This document shows positions 11,941-31,734 of a DNA stretch of 64,000 nt, in pieces; the stretch's first letter is position 1; every line of letters begins with the position of its first letter. Source of the stretch: Mangifera indica (lineage: Eukaryota; Streptophyta; Magnoliopsida; Sapindales; Anacardiaceae); assembly GCF_011075055.1 (NCBI RefSeq), contig NW_025401154.1, positions 101,557 to 165,556 of the forward strand, read 5' to 3'. Under the pieces are notes generated by a model. It was not told the DNA's origin and did not search any database. It saw only the letters and a program-made list of their open reading frames with translations. Both the position numbers and the translations under genes were made by a program.

Positions 11941-12494
11941 CATGCATGTTGCTATCCTTAATGTTGACATTGGTCAATGTCAATTAAATAAAGAAGCCCA
12001 ATCAAGTTGTTACTTTGGGTCATTTAGTTTGGGCCACTGCAAAATTGAATTATTTTCTCTTTTGGGCCAATATTTAAGGGTCAATATAAATTGGGTTAAG
12101 TTGGGTGTTGAGATATTCAATTAAGTCATCTACATTTGTTGTTTCCATATCCGACCCATACAAATTCGAAATTTGTTATTCAGTCTAAACATTAATTTTG
12201 AGATTAAATAATGTAAAAAAATTATTTTATTTTAGACACATCTCATTAATCTTATTTGGTATGAGTTTTGTCATGTGTAAAAACAAATGTATTATATTTT
12301 ATTATATATGATGGACCAATATAAAAGATAATAATATAAATAAGTTGAGCCGTCCAATCTAAAACTTTCTTTAATCAGCCCGACAGAAAATTTTAACAAT
12401 TTGATTGGGGTTATTTTATTAATTAAGAGACATGGACTGATGTCAACATTAAATTAAAAGGGACATTACCTAACCCATTGCACAACACAATTAT

Positions 12495-12557
<63 letters not shown>
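12495..12557. repeat. (AT)n microsatellite, copy 1 only
   Basis: About 62 bp of nearly pure TA dinucleotides. The matching place in copy 2 (about 34,888-34,905) has only a few repeats followed by T's, so the array expanded in copy 1 or collapsed in copy 2. Confidence 0.9.
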
Positions 12558-12560
<3 letters not shown>

Positions 12561-12935
12561 ATCCCATAAAAAATTAATATTATAAATTGGGCCATTATAA
12601 ATAATACAATATAATATATTGACTTTTACACGTTGCAAAGTTCATCATAAATAAGGGTTCAATAATTTTGTTATACTATTTGATCACAATAAAACAAACT
12701 TTATCAATATTATACACAATCGTCAATAATATAGGTATATAGTTATTAATTTATAGATCTAATATAAGAAATAAATATTTTTATCAATAAAAGTTCAGCG
12801 TGTTGTTTAAGACTAGAATTTTGTCTCAACAAAATTCAAAGAAGATAATTTCATAGGTTGCCATAAAAGCACAAATTAACAATTAATTTACCTTTTGTAT
12901 AGAGGAAACTTTTATTCAATTTAAGGAATAAGATA

Positions 12936-13550
12936 TAGAGATGACAAATTTGATCTAAATATAGGGTCTTTGATGTTTCCAAACCTAATAAAGAGGAGAT
13001 TCTCTAATATAAATGAGGAACGGAACGAGAAGAGTAACAAAAAGAATCCCTAAAATCAGGGATAGACTAGAGACAGATATACATATGTCTTCTCTCCGCC
13101 TTGTCTTTGTCCCCATCTTTGTCTCTGCCCCTTTATATCAATATTTTTACATAAAATACTAACATATCCTTATATTTTTAAATTATTTATATTTTTCAAA
13201 TTTATTTATATTTTTATGGTGCATATTAAGGTGATTAACATATATTATTTCTGGCATTTGAAAATAGTAGGTTAATTTAATTTTAGTTAATTTTTTTGTT
13301 TATTATGTTTATATTGTATTTAGAAGATACATGAAAAAAAATTTTTCTGAGAGTATCGAGACAGAGAGAGGATTTTTTCTCGTGGATAAGGGATGGGAAG
13401 AAAATTTTTTCCCATTGAAAGGGGACAAGGAATATTTTTTATACCCATAACGAAGACATGTTAAGGATAAGGATTGATATCCCCGCCAAGGATGGAGACA
13501 AGGACAAAGAATAATTTATTTAGTCCCACCCTTCCTCATTGTCATCTCTA
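12936..13550. mobile_element. Non-autonomous hAT-type element, copy 1
   Basis: 615 bp with inverted ends TAGAGATGACAA and TTGTCATCTCTA, the consensus of plant hAT elements. It is flanked by ATAAGATA (12,928-12,935) and ATAAGGCA (13,551-13,558), an 8 bp target duplication with two changes. A paralogous site at 37,986-37,993 holds a single ATAAGGCA without the element, which is the empty site. No transposase coding is present. The body has GAGAGGATTTT-like and TATCCCCGCC segments common to this family. Confidence 0.85.
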
Positions 13551-15103
13551 ATAAGGCAGTGATCAAATATCAAATGGAGACCAACATAATGAAAGTTCAA
13601 ACTATGAGTGGGGTTGGATTCAAGTAGATTTGACAAACAAGCGGGTGGGCCACGTAAAAACCAGTACAGGTAAAATGGGTGCTGGTAAAAAACGGTGTCA
13701 ATTTGTATAGATAATGATTTATAAAACTTATACTTGACCTTGCGTGGGTTACTCACTAATATTAATTTCTCATTACTTTTTTTGTTTTTATTATTTTAAT
13801 ATATCCATTTCATAAATTTAAATATTTTTCTTTTTAAGTACATAACTTTTTTATAGAGGAACAAAAATATACCTCAAATTATCAAAATGTTTTCAATACA
13901 TTTGAAGAATTTTAACATTAAACACAAAATGAATATTTATAACAAAATGTTTAATGTTCAAGTTCTTTAAATTTGTTTTTAGCACAACAAATTCTTTAAT
14001 TTAAGGTGGATTTGAGTTCATTTCATGTCAAAAGAAGAGAAAACATATAAAATTGTGTTGGGTGTGTTTTAAGTTTGATGTTGATGAGAAAAAAAAAAAA
14101 GTTAAAAAGATATCATGAGTGACCCTACAAGCATTCATTGCCCATCCGCAAAAATTTATTAAAATAACATCAATTTGAATTTATTAAAATAACATCATTT
14201 TAACTAATGCACATCAAAATAATGTTGTTTGATTCTAAATTGTGGTGGTGGCGGAGATATAGATGTAAGTGTGGTGATAGTAGTTTAATGTTGGAGACAA
14301 TTTAGTAGTGGTGATGCTAGTTGAGATGTGGAATATTGAAAGTTTTTTTTTTCAAATTTTAGGAGAGAAAAATGATGATTTTACAGTTTTATTTTTTATT
14401 TTTCCCTAATTAAGTTAGAATTTAGGTGAAAATTTGGGTAACCCCTTCTGGCATTAAAGCTAAATAAAGAAAGATTGTTGAAAACCATAAAACTATGTAA
14501 GACGTAACATAGAGACAATTGAGAGAGCGACAGTCACAGAAAAATCGATAGGTCGGTTGAATGTAGCATCATTTTGAAACTGAAGATAAGAAGAAAGATA
14601 AGTTTTTTTTTTTCCCATTATTGTATTTTTTTTAAAATGAAATTTAAGCTTTGAAGGAATTTTCAATATAGTTGTAGTAGTGCAAACACCTACGCCTGTT
14701 ATGAGTTGATGAAATTTTTGTTGCATTCCAAGAAATGGCAAACCAAAATCTTTACTAAAGGGGGGCTTTCGTGACTTTGTCATTATTTTTTAATCAATTA
14801 GTGAAAACTTTTTAAAAACCTAATATTAAGCAAATATATATATATATATATAATATCAAAAATCTGAAAAAAAAAACATAATACAAGTAATTTTTTTACA
14901 GAAAAAAATATCTATTTAAATCCAATATAATCTCAATTATTTTCAATCACAAACCATAAGAAATATTCCATATAAATTTAGAGCTAAGTTACAACTCTAA
15001 CACAAGTGAAGTGCATTATAATTTACAAAGAGATAGATTGAAATCATTAGAGAAGTAGTTGAATTTCAAGTTGTATAATTCTAAATCAATTGTTAAAATC
15101 AAA
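13551..15103. other. Repeated non-coding segment, one of four related copies
   Basis: No intact gene. All or part of this segment recurs at 35,896-37,496 (recent), 37,986-38,940 (diverged, no hAT insert) and about 32,270-33,246 (diverged, partial). Common landmarks are the CAGTGATCAAATATCAAATG start, GCACAACAAATTCTTTAATT and GAAAATGATGATTT segments. It is probably an old unclassified repeat. Confidence 0.6.
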
Positions 15104-15120
15104 TAGTTGGAATTATGACG
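15104..15120. other. Templated filler at a deletion junction in copy 1
   Basis: Copy 1 leaves its match to copy 2 at 15,103 and rejoins at 15,121. Between them is TAGTTGGAATTATGACG, which copies words found just downstream (TCAAATAGTTGGAATTAT at about 15,171-15,188 and GAATTATGACGT at about 15,151-15,162). Copy 2 has 11,562 bp here instead (37,497-49,058). Confidence 0.6.
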
Positions 15121-18040
15121 TACCCCCTTGAAAACTAGACAAATTAGATAGAATTATGACGTCTTAAATAGTCAAATAGTTGGAATTATCCATTTAATAA
15201 TATATAAAAATATAGTAAAAGGTTACTCCATTTTAAGTGTTGTTCTGGTTTACCTCTTGGAAATCAATTTGGTTTGCATATATTTGTGTGTGCTGGTTGT
15301 GCAAGTTGTATGGGTGATTTGAGCAGGTTCCCAACATTGTCACACTTGTTCGTAAGGATTCCACGTTGCCTGGGCCAAGATCTGTGGACATCAAATATTG
15401 AATTGTCACAGTCGTTATTAATTTCTGGTGGTTAGGTATTTGAAGTAATCAAATAGGTTCAACCAAGTCTTACCCAAATGAAGTAGAATTAGAAACAAAA
15501 CACCATGTGTAACAGTAGTCACATTTTAGGAACCATTGGTCAAACCATTTTCGGCATTCTCCTACCCTTCATTCTGTATTATTTTGTACTGAAATGTTGC
15601 ATTTTCTGCATTATCGAATGGAAGAATAATTGCATCTCCTTCTAAATGTGGAACTTTATTTTACATTTATGACTCTTCATTATGTAGTTAGTCAGTTTGT
15701 CACACCACATTATACCATAAAATTCTATCATGTACATATTGATATTATAAAAAATTTAATGAGGGTGTGCATTGTTGGATTTGATGCAGTTCGAGAACTT
15801 TTTTTAGACTTAATTGTTCATATCATCGGATCGTGTTTACATTATGTCAATTTCAGTTTCGTATCAAAGACTTTCAACTCTAATTATACCCAATTTAAAA
15901 TTGTATCAAAATTTTTTAGTCTTAACCCTTTAATATTCGAATTGACTCGACTAGACTCAATTTAACCCGAAATTATCTATTATTTAAGTGTTTTTATCAT
16001 TTTAATTTCTTCACCAAATTTCTTCAACTTATTATTAATAAAATACACAATATAATATTTTATCTTTTTGATAAATGCTCTAAAAATTTATATACTAGGA
16101 CTTTTAAAACACGTCAATAATTTGATTAATAAAATAAAATTTTTACTGTTTAATAATAAAAGAAAATATTTAAATAAAAATAAAAAATAATACGAGTAAT
16201 TATAATTATACAAAGATATAACTATATGTAATCTATAAATATTTAAAAATTTTACTATAAAGATACAACATATAATTATAATATAAGTAAAACTTTTAAA
16301 ATTCATTTATAATCTTATTAACTAAGTTAAAATTTTAATTCTTAATAATAAAATAAAATATTTAAATATAAATAAATAAATGAGTAATTATAATTATATA
16401 AAGATAAAACTATATGCAATCTATAAAAATTTGAACTGTTGTTGATATTATTTTTCAAAATTTCTATAATATATCTCTAACAAATTCTATTATAATAACA
16501 TTTTTTTTTAAATATTCAAGTCAATTCATATAGTATTAGGTTACTTTCATGGAAACTCTAACACTATCCGATTTAATTTTAAGTAGTTTCAGATTGATTT
16601 GAAATAAATTTTATGTCAAAAAACTTAACCCTAATACGATATTTTTTGTATCATAACGTATCCAATTAATAAATTATGTTAAAAATTGTCAATTCTAATT
16701 TTTTCCAAATATATTAAAAAAATAATTTTTAAAATTTTAAATTAAGCTAAATTTAAAAAAATATAATTTGAATTATGATTAAAATATATTAAAACCATTT
16801 ATTTTTAAATAATATTATTTAATAAAATTCTTACAGACACTGGGAAAGTTGTTTTTCTTTCAAGATCAACCATCAATTCATTTCTAACTCAACCATCAAT
16901 TACGATATTTTTTACGACATAAATAAATAAATAATACCATCTTTTCAACAGCGCATAAAAGTGAAGATTGATACATCGTCGTCATACATGACGCTGCATG
17001 AAAAGATAATGGAGTGACTACAAGTGAATTGATTATTAATAATGGAGTGATGGCCCAATCTCCAGTACACCCTAGCTTGGATGAAAAGATGATTTTTCAA
17101 CCCTTTAAATATAAATAATTTGATTTTTCATCTGTGAAAATCAAATATTAGTTTTAACGGGTTAAAATGTATTTTTATCGGATTAAATCAGTTATATCCT
17201 TTATAATATATATAAGCTATATTTTTTATTGTAATTTTTTTATTATTGTTATCCTTTTGTTTTTTACCTAAATTTTATTATTATTGTCTAAATCGTTACC
17301 GTTGTGTCACGGTCTAAATTAACTTCTTTTCATTAAATTGGTTGACCCAATCATCGTTTGGTTGTTAGTAGTCGATTTCATAGTTGCTCTCACGTCAATT
17401 ATTTGCAACCTCACCAATATCCACTAACCCTTAGTCTTGCACCACTCATTTACGACATGCACGTACTTGTCTAAACAATATTTAATAGATTGATATGAGT
17501 TGATACTAAGCAAGGGCAATGCCAAGAAGTTGTGCATATAATTTATAAAACTGTATAAATTTTGGGGATAAACTATTATTTAACTTCAATAAAAATAAAT
17601 AAATATTTTAATATAATATAATACATAATCAAAATTCTTTTTATAATAAGTAACATATCAATCAATTAGGAAAAACAAACAAATATTAATCAACTCCGAT
17701 TTCAAACTTTAGATCAAAATAAATTTTTATACAGACCACAAGGGAAGAAAATGCGAAATTAGGGTTGTGAATTAAAAAAGAAATATTTTTCGAGTTTTTT
17801 TTTAAAATAGTAATGGTATTTTTATAAATAATTAAAAATAGAAAAAATAATTTTATACTTTAAATTTAGTCAAATATTTAAAAATATGACAAATATAAAA
17901 TATAAAATATAATTTATGTTTAATATAAAAATAATATAAAATATGTATTTAATATATTTTTAGTCAAAAATTCTTTTAAATATATTTAATGTTTAAATAA
18001 TTTACTAACTAAGACACTTACAGATCTATGGAAAATGAAA
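15121..18040. other. AT-rich duplicated stretch, no gene recognised
   Basis: Counterpart in copy 2 is 49,059-52,160. A conserved, less AT-rich part at 15,240-15,480 and 15,500-15,620 reads like untranslated gene sequence, but I find no supported exon; the ORFs there (15,630-15,965) do not keep their full length in copy 2. The segment 16,140-16,430 contains about two copies of a 188 bp AT-rich repeat. Confidence 0.45.
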
Positions 18041-18742
18041 GCCAACATCTACTTTTCCATTTATTCATTTTCTATTGATATGTTTTGTCTTTTCAGCCAC
18101 CTACTCCACAATTTTTTAATTTCGCCAAAACGCTTATTGCCACTCATGGTCTACTTCATTCCCAAGCTTTCACCGAGGTTGCGTGCCAAACAAATTAATC
18201 ATTTTTTTTATCAAAATTATTATTTTAGTCTCCTGTAATAATAATAATAATAGAATCTATATTTATAATAACACAATAATCTTCAATAAATTCAACTAAA
18301 ATAACTAAAAATCAACTGAAAAAATTCATTATTCGAAACCAAAAATTTTAAACTAACAACACTCAAAATTTTCATTAAATAAGCAAAATCTAAATATTAA
18401 AATAATTAAAATAAGATAATTTACAATATACTCATTTTTTTGTCATTTTTATTGTCAAAAAATAAGAAAAATACCAAAAAAATCCAAAGAAATTTAATGG
18501 TCACTAAACCCGTGAGCGTCTCGGGAGAAAAATGGTCAGAGATATGAATTTTTTTTTTTGTATACGAGAACATTTTTGTTATTTCAAATTAATGAAGTAT
18601 TTTTCTTTAATGTTAAAATTTTTGGATAATTTTTTTAGGACTCTAATGTTTTGGATACTTAATTTGATTTCCCATAAGTTTTTGGCCTTTAAATTTATTT
18701 TTATTTATTGTGTTACCTAGATTAATCTAGAAAAAAAAAATA

Positions 18743-19472
18743 GGCCAAAGGACTATTTCCCACCCAAAGTATGCTGATTTCCCAAAATTTATCTCGTTAA
18801 CTTTGAAAATCTCATTTACCCACCTATAACCATTTAATTATGTTAATTTTAAGGACAAAATCATCATTTTATATTTAATATTAAAAATAGACTTAAATAT
18901 GATTTCAATTTTTGCCCCTAAATTTAAAAAAACTAACTTTTCTCCCCTAAAGCAAGTTTGAAACAATCATATTTTCCCCCTAGGTTTTAGTTTCAATATC
19001 CGATTACTCTCTCCGGTGTCATCACCTGTCGTCTCTCCCTCTTGATGGTTCCCTCCCTTCAATGGCCTGTCTCAACTCTGCTCTAACCCCTCCGATGTCT
19101 GAAAGATATCGTTTGAGAAGAGGAATTATCTTCCCAGATGACAAAGATGAGATCAATCGATCTAGTCTTTGTCATCTAGGAAGACAATTTCTCTTCTCAG
19201 AAGATATCTCTCGGACATCAGAAGGGTTGGGATGACATTGAGACAGGCCATCGATGGAAGAAGAACCGTCAAGAGGGAGAGACGACCGACGATGATGCTA
19301 GAGAGAGTAACTAGATATTGAAACTAAACCCTAGAAGGGGAAATGTGATTTTTTAAAATTTGGTTTAGATGAAAAAATAAGATAAATTTTTTAGGAATTA
19401 TAATTTTGTTAATTTTAATCAGTTATGAGTTTATAAATAGAATTTTTTGAAGTTAACCGGGAAACTTTGGCC
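18743..19472. mobile_element. Foldback Mutator-type MITE, copy 1
   Basis: 730 bp starting GGCCAAAGGACTATTTCCC and ending CGGGAAACTTTGGCC, flanked on both sides by AAAAAAATA (18,734-18,742 and 19,473-19,481), a 9 bp target duplication typical of Mutator-like elements, though low in complexity. The interior is a long imperfect palindrome: the arm around 19,090-19,165 (GATGTCTGAAAGATATCG, CTTCCCAGATGACAAAGATG) pairs with 19,165-19,225. No coding is seen. Confidence 0.75.
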
Positions 19473-19578
19473 AAAAAAATAATTGAAACATAATGGGGTA
19501 GGTAAGACTTGAAACTTCTGTTTTACCGTCTCCTAGATTTTATCTATTTTCTAACCTTATCTCTTAAAAAAACAGAAA

Positions 19579-19616
<38 letters not shown>
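19579..19616. repeat. (GA)n microsatellite
   Basis: About 38 bp of GA repeats in copy 1. The copy 2 counterpart (about 53,707-53,728) is roughly half that length. Confidence 0.9.
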
Positions 19617-19620
<4 letters not shown>

Positions 19621-20694
19621 ATTTCACATAATCAATTTTTCGTTTGAAAATAATCAGGGTTTAAATGTATTTTCTTTGACTACCCACAAAATTATATGTA
19701 ATCACCAAAGTAGAAGGAAATTAAATAGGAGAAATGGCATTTTAGGCAGAAAATTTAAAAATAATTTTATTTTCAACAAATATATTTGCTTGAAAATGAC
19801 ATTATTTTACAGAATTTTCTTAAAAATATTGTTATCTCAATTAAGGGTGGATCCAAACTGAACCGGCTTAGGTTCAAAAGCTAACTCAGCTTGATTAGAC
19901 TTAGTTTAAATTCATATACTTTGCATATGAATCAAGTTCAAGTTAAGAGGTTTACCTTATTTTAAAATCGAATTGAACTTTAGCTATAGAGAGTTCAACT
20001 TGATTGGCTAGCGAGCTGGATAAATGAGTCAATTCGATTCGAATTTGACTCATGACTCGATTCAAATTATGTTAAATAATTGTTAAATGACGTTATTTTA
20101 TCAATGAGCCACAAATTTAAGTTACAAATTTAAGCCACATATTCAAACTATGAATTTGAGCTATAAATTTAAGTTAAATTTAAACTGAATTATTTTTATT
20201 CGAATCAAACTTAAACAATCTTTAATGTTGGTTGAACGAATTAGAAATAAACTTGAGTCAAGTTATTTTTTATTCGAACTGAATTTAAACCTAATGGTGT
20301 TTAGGTTTAGTACAGTGCGTGCGTATCCATCCCTCGTCCCAATGGCATAAAATTGTTTATTAGATGTATAGTCAAAATCGTGGTGATATCTTCACTTGGT
20401 TTTTTGTAGTAAAATTGAGACAATTAGGCACGAAATCGTGTGCAATTTTAAATTGCTTAAAGCAAAAGGCTTGTGGGTAAATTATCATATATTAAGCTAC
20501 CAAAACTTGATATTTAACACTCACCTACTCTATTGCTTATAATGGTATAGCGTGAGCATTGCGAATTTCTTTATTTCAATTCTGCTGTTTGGATGGACAG
20601 AGAAAAAGAGAATAATAAACCAAGAAAGTATTATTCTTTACAGAAGGATAAAAGAAGCATGTCCTTTTATTAGCAATAAAAATATGGTAAAGGA

Positions 20695-21439
20695 TTATGT
20701 CCCAGCCAAGTTTAAGCCAAAATTTAACACCTATGATAAATGAAAAACCTAAATATATATCTATGAATTAATTTTTATTAAAATTTTAGGTTAAAGGGAA
20801 GTGTAAAATTATTATTTTATCTTTAAACTATAAAACCCTAAAAATTTATAAAATTTTCTCTTTTTAGTTTGAGAACTAATAATATTTTTCCAGAATTAAG
20901 TTTTAGAAAATTCACTTTTCTCTCTAGGTTTTCGATTTTCTGGCCAAACCTCTCCCTTTCTAGCAATCAACACTGTCCGGCCATCCCTCTCCCTTCTTTC
21001 TGACCACCCATCTTTTGTCCGACACTCGAAGGCACTAATCTCAACCAACGTCTCCCCATTTTTCGCACGAATCATCTCCCCTTCTTTCACTTAATTCATC
21101 TCCTTAGTGTTGTCCAAGCATTTGTCGTTGTCTTCCCAATGTCTCTTGTAGTTGTCTGACATTATCTCGTCGTCATCGTTGTTGAATCAAGCGTCGTGGC
21201 TGAGATCGACAAATCACGCAATGTTACCCAAGTGTCGTTTGAATGTGATGATTGGGTGGCCTTTCAAGCATTGAACGAAAGATGGGTGGTCGCTTTTTCT
21301 TCTTCAATTGTCAACGAAGATGGGTGGGGAAAGCTGACTTCAGTCGTTAGAGAAAAAAACCTTAAAAATTCCCAACCATAGGGAGGAAATGGTGACTTTT
21401 CAAAGTTGTTGTATAGGGTGAAAGTCAATTTTCAAAACT

Positions 21440-21473
<34 letters not shown>

Positions 21474-21603
21474 GGAAATGAGATTAAATTATATATTTTT
21501 TAATAATATCGTTAAAATATGGATAAGTATTTAGGTTTTTTATTTGTCATAGGTATACTTTTGAATTGTACCTAAAACTTAGATAGAAAACAGTGCTTTG
21601 CCC
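20695..21603. mobile_element. Foldback Mutator-type MITE carrying a poly-G run, copy 1
   Basis: About 909 bp from TGGTAAAGGATTATGTCCC to AGTGCTTTGCCC, with long imperfect inverted ends that share AAACCTAAATA and CATAGGTATA or TAACACCTATGA words. Flanks are ATAAAAATA and ATAAAAACA (9 bp, one change). The interior folds on itself: GACCACCCATCTTTTG near 21,000 pairs with CGAAAGATGGGTGGTC near 21,277. The short ORFs inside (for example 21,196-21,381) shift or shorten in sister copies, so I do not call a gene. A run of 31 G lies at 21,442-21,472. Confidence 0.7.
21442..21472. repeat. Uninterrupted run of 31 G
   Basis: The sister elements have GGGGGGGGAGGGGGGG (55,513-55,528) and GGAGGGGGG (about 59,415) at this place, so the run is expanded only here. 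It could form a G-quadruplex, or its length may be a sequencing artefact. Confidence 0.9.
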
Positions 21604-21960
21604 ATAAAAACATAAAAATGTGTACATTATTTATCTATTGGTTTATTCTAATATCAACATTCTTGAGTCCACGGATTTATTTTAAAAACATATTTTCACT
21701 TTAGGTCTAAAAAAAAAATATATTATTTTGATTTATAAAACTTTGCGTGCATAAAAAATACAAGTTTATGCAATCTAACCATATATTTAAAAAACAATAA
21801 AACTCTGTGTAAACTTTTTTGTTATAGAAATAATGTATTATTATATAATTGAGTATTAATTTATTTTTAATTTAAAATTAATCAATTATATAATGATATA
21901 TCATCTGTATATCTAATTATGTACCTAAAAGTGTGTATGCATAGTATTACTTTTAAAAAA

Positions 21961-22235
21961 ATTGAATTTTTTTCTCTATTCAATGTTTCAAAAATGATCA
22001 ACATTGCATCCAACTACATTATTAGTGTATGTCAATGCATGTCAACAATTCTCTCTAATTGTTGTATATGTTAGAGAAAATGACCTAAATGCCCTTTTAA
22101 CATTAAATTATAGTGTTAAAATAGAAAATTGAGTGGAATGTTGATGGTTTGTAAAACCAAGGGTACCTACGTAGTTTCACTAAACTTTGGGTGCAAACAA
22201 TGTTTTTGAAAAAAAATAAAAATAAAAATAAAAGT
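21961..22235. repeat. Single unit of the 428-bp repeat family, copy 1
   Basis: A short version beginning ATTGAATTTTTTTCTC and ending AACAATGTTTTTGAAAAAA. It lacks the ~113 bp middle segment seen in most units of copy 2. Its left half matches the unit at 55,992 and its right flank matches that after the unit at 59,944. Confidence 0.75.
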
Positions 22236-22564
22236 TAGTCAAAAATTTTGAATTATGAATAAATAATATTTAATTATATAATAATATATTATCTATATAT
22301 TTAATTATCTATTCAAAATTACGTATAAATAATAAATTAATTATGCAAACAATACAAATAAATTTACATACAAATAATGATATATTATCATATGATTAAA
22401 TAATTTTAAATTAAAAATAAAATAATATTAAATTATATAATTGTTTGTATCATTGTTTCATGTACATAGTGGTGCTCATTAATTCGTCATCTATGTACAA
22501 GATCGTGTGAAAAAAATGTCAAAAGTTTCTTTCGAGTGTCACACATGTCATGACCTGCCACGGC

Positions 22565-22572
22565 TATATAAA
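22565..22572 (+). promoter_or_regulatory. TATA box of the glucosylceramidase gene
   Basis: CTATATAAAC lies 38-45 bases before the proposed start codon at 22,610. The same box is kept at 60,664-60,671 in copy 2. The spacing leaves a very short 5' untranslated leader of roughly 10-20 bases if transcription starts about 30 bases downstream. Confidence 0.55.
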
Positions 22573-22609
22573 CTTGAAAGATACTTTGATTTCCAAAGTC
22601 TTGGACAAC

Positions 22610-30698
<8,089 letters not shown>

Positions 30699-31075
30699 CC
30701 GATTCTTACATCCTGCATATGAATTTTAGCAATTCTTTTCGTTGACGAAAGGAGTAATGTTTGATGAACATTATTGGAACTTAAATGTTAATGCTAATTA
30801 AATGGTATGTGCAAACAATTCCATCTTCAAAATACATTGATGAATTGGAAAGAAGCTACCCAATGGAAACTAGCATTGAAAGAACTCGTTGAAGAATATA
30901 ATCACATATGGGCCAAGGGATGCACTGGGACCTAGATTAAATTTATCACTGGACCCCTGAAATTTAAGTTTACTGACTGGTTTCCAGGACAAATTTTTTG
31001 TTTTTTGGGTCCCCTAACTTTTGTTAAAGGTTTTTTTTTTATAGGTGCAACTTTTAATTATTTTATTAAAGATAA
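30699..31075 (+). other. 3' flank of the glucosylceramidase gene
   Basis: Begins with the 3' untranslated region. No perfect AATAAA is seen in the first 200 bases, so the poly(A) site cannot be placed. From about 30,920 the sequence turns into low-complexity intergenic DNA with no gene. Confidence 0.5.
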
Positions 31076-31084
31076 TTGTTTTAA

Positions 31085-31725
31085 GGCCAAACGATTGATT
31101 ACCACCCAAAGTTTATTGAATTATCAAATTAGTACCCATTAACTATTGAAACTCAAATACCCACCGGTGAGTGATTAAAATTAACAAAATCAGTTAACAT
31201 TATTTATTTCTCCCTTATGTTTAGAAAACTAATAATTTTTTTCAAGATTAAACTTTGAAATATTATTTTTCCTTTAGGGTTCCTTTTTCTCTCTCTCTCT
31301 CTCTCTCTGTTTCGACATCATCATTGGCCAACATTTCTCTCTCTTTCCTTTTCCAGTGTCGTCTTTGTCTTTGATGAAGATGACATTCTTCATCTAGAGA
31401 AGACACCAAAAAGGAGGAAGAGAGAGAAGTCAACCAATGATGACGTTGGAAAAGGGAAGGAGAAAAGAAAGAAATCTTAGAGGGAAAATGTAACATTTCA
31501 AAATTTAATCCTATGAAAAAATTGTTAGTTTTCTAAATTTATGGGAGAAATAAATAATGTTTTATTATTTTTAATATTTTACTAGTGAAATTACGGTTTT
31601 ACCTTTGGAACTTAATTAATTCTGTTAATTTTATCAGTCCATAGGTGGGTGTTTAGGTTTTTAATAATTAATAGGTATCAATTTAGGAATGTAATGAACC
31701 TTGGGTGGGAATAAGTCTTTTGGCC
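31085..31725. mobile_element. Foldback Mutator-type MITE downstream of the gene
   Basis: 641 bp with ends GGCCAAACGATTGATTACC and GAATAAGTCTTTTGGCC forming about 45 bp imperfect inverted repeats. It is flanked by a perfect 9 bp target duplication TTGTTTTAA (31,076-31,084 and 31,726-31,734). The interior includes a CT run (31,289-31,310) and the palindrome GATGAAGATGACATTCTTCATC-like core at 31,372-31,394. It belongs to the same family as 18,743. A reverse ORF (31,496-31,263) is low-complexity and not called. Confidence 0.85.
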
Positions 31726-31734
31726 TTGTTTTAA

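Noticed and set aside
12423..12638. Reverse ORF of 71 residues with a long Ile-Tyr repeat
   Set aside because: It is a translation of the (AT)n microsatellite, which is nearly absent in the duplicate copy.
15630..15965. Forward ORF of 111 residues
   Set aside because: The copy 2 version (49,606-49,845) is shorter at both ends, composition is that of AT-rich non-coding DNA, and no domain is recognised.
20896..21381. ORFs inside the foldback MITE (forward and reverse) resembling each other in the sister copies
   Set aside because: Lengths, starts and frames differ among the three copies and the sequence is part of a hairpin, so non-coding is more likely.
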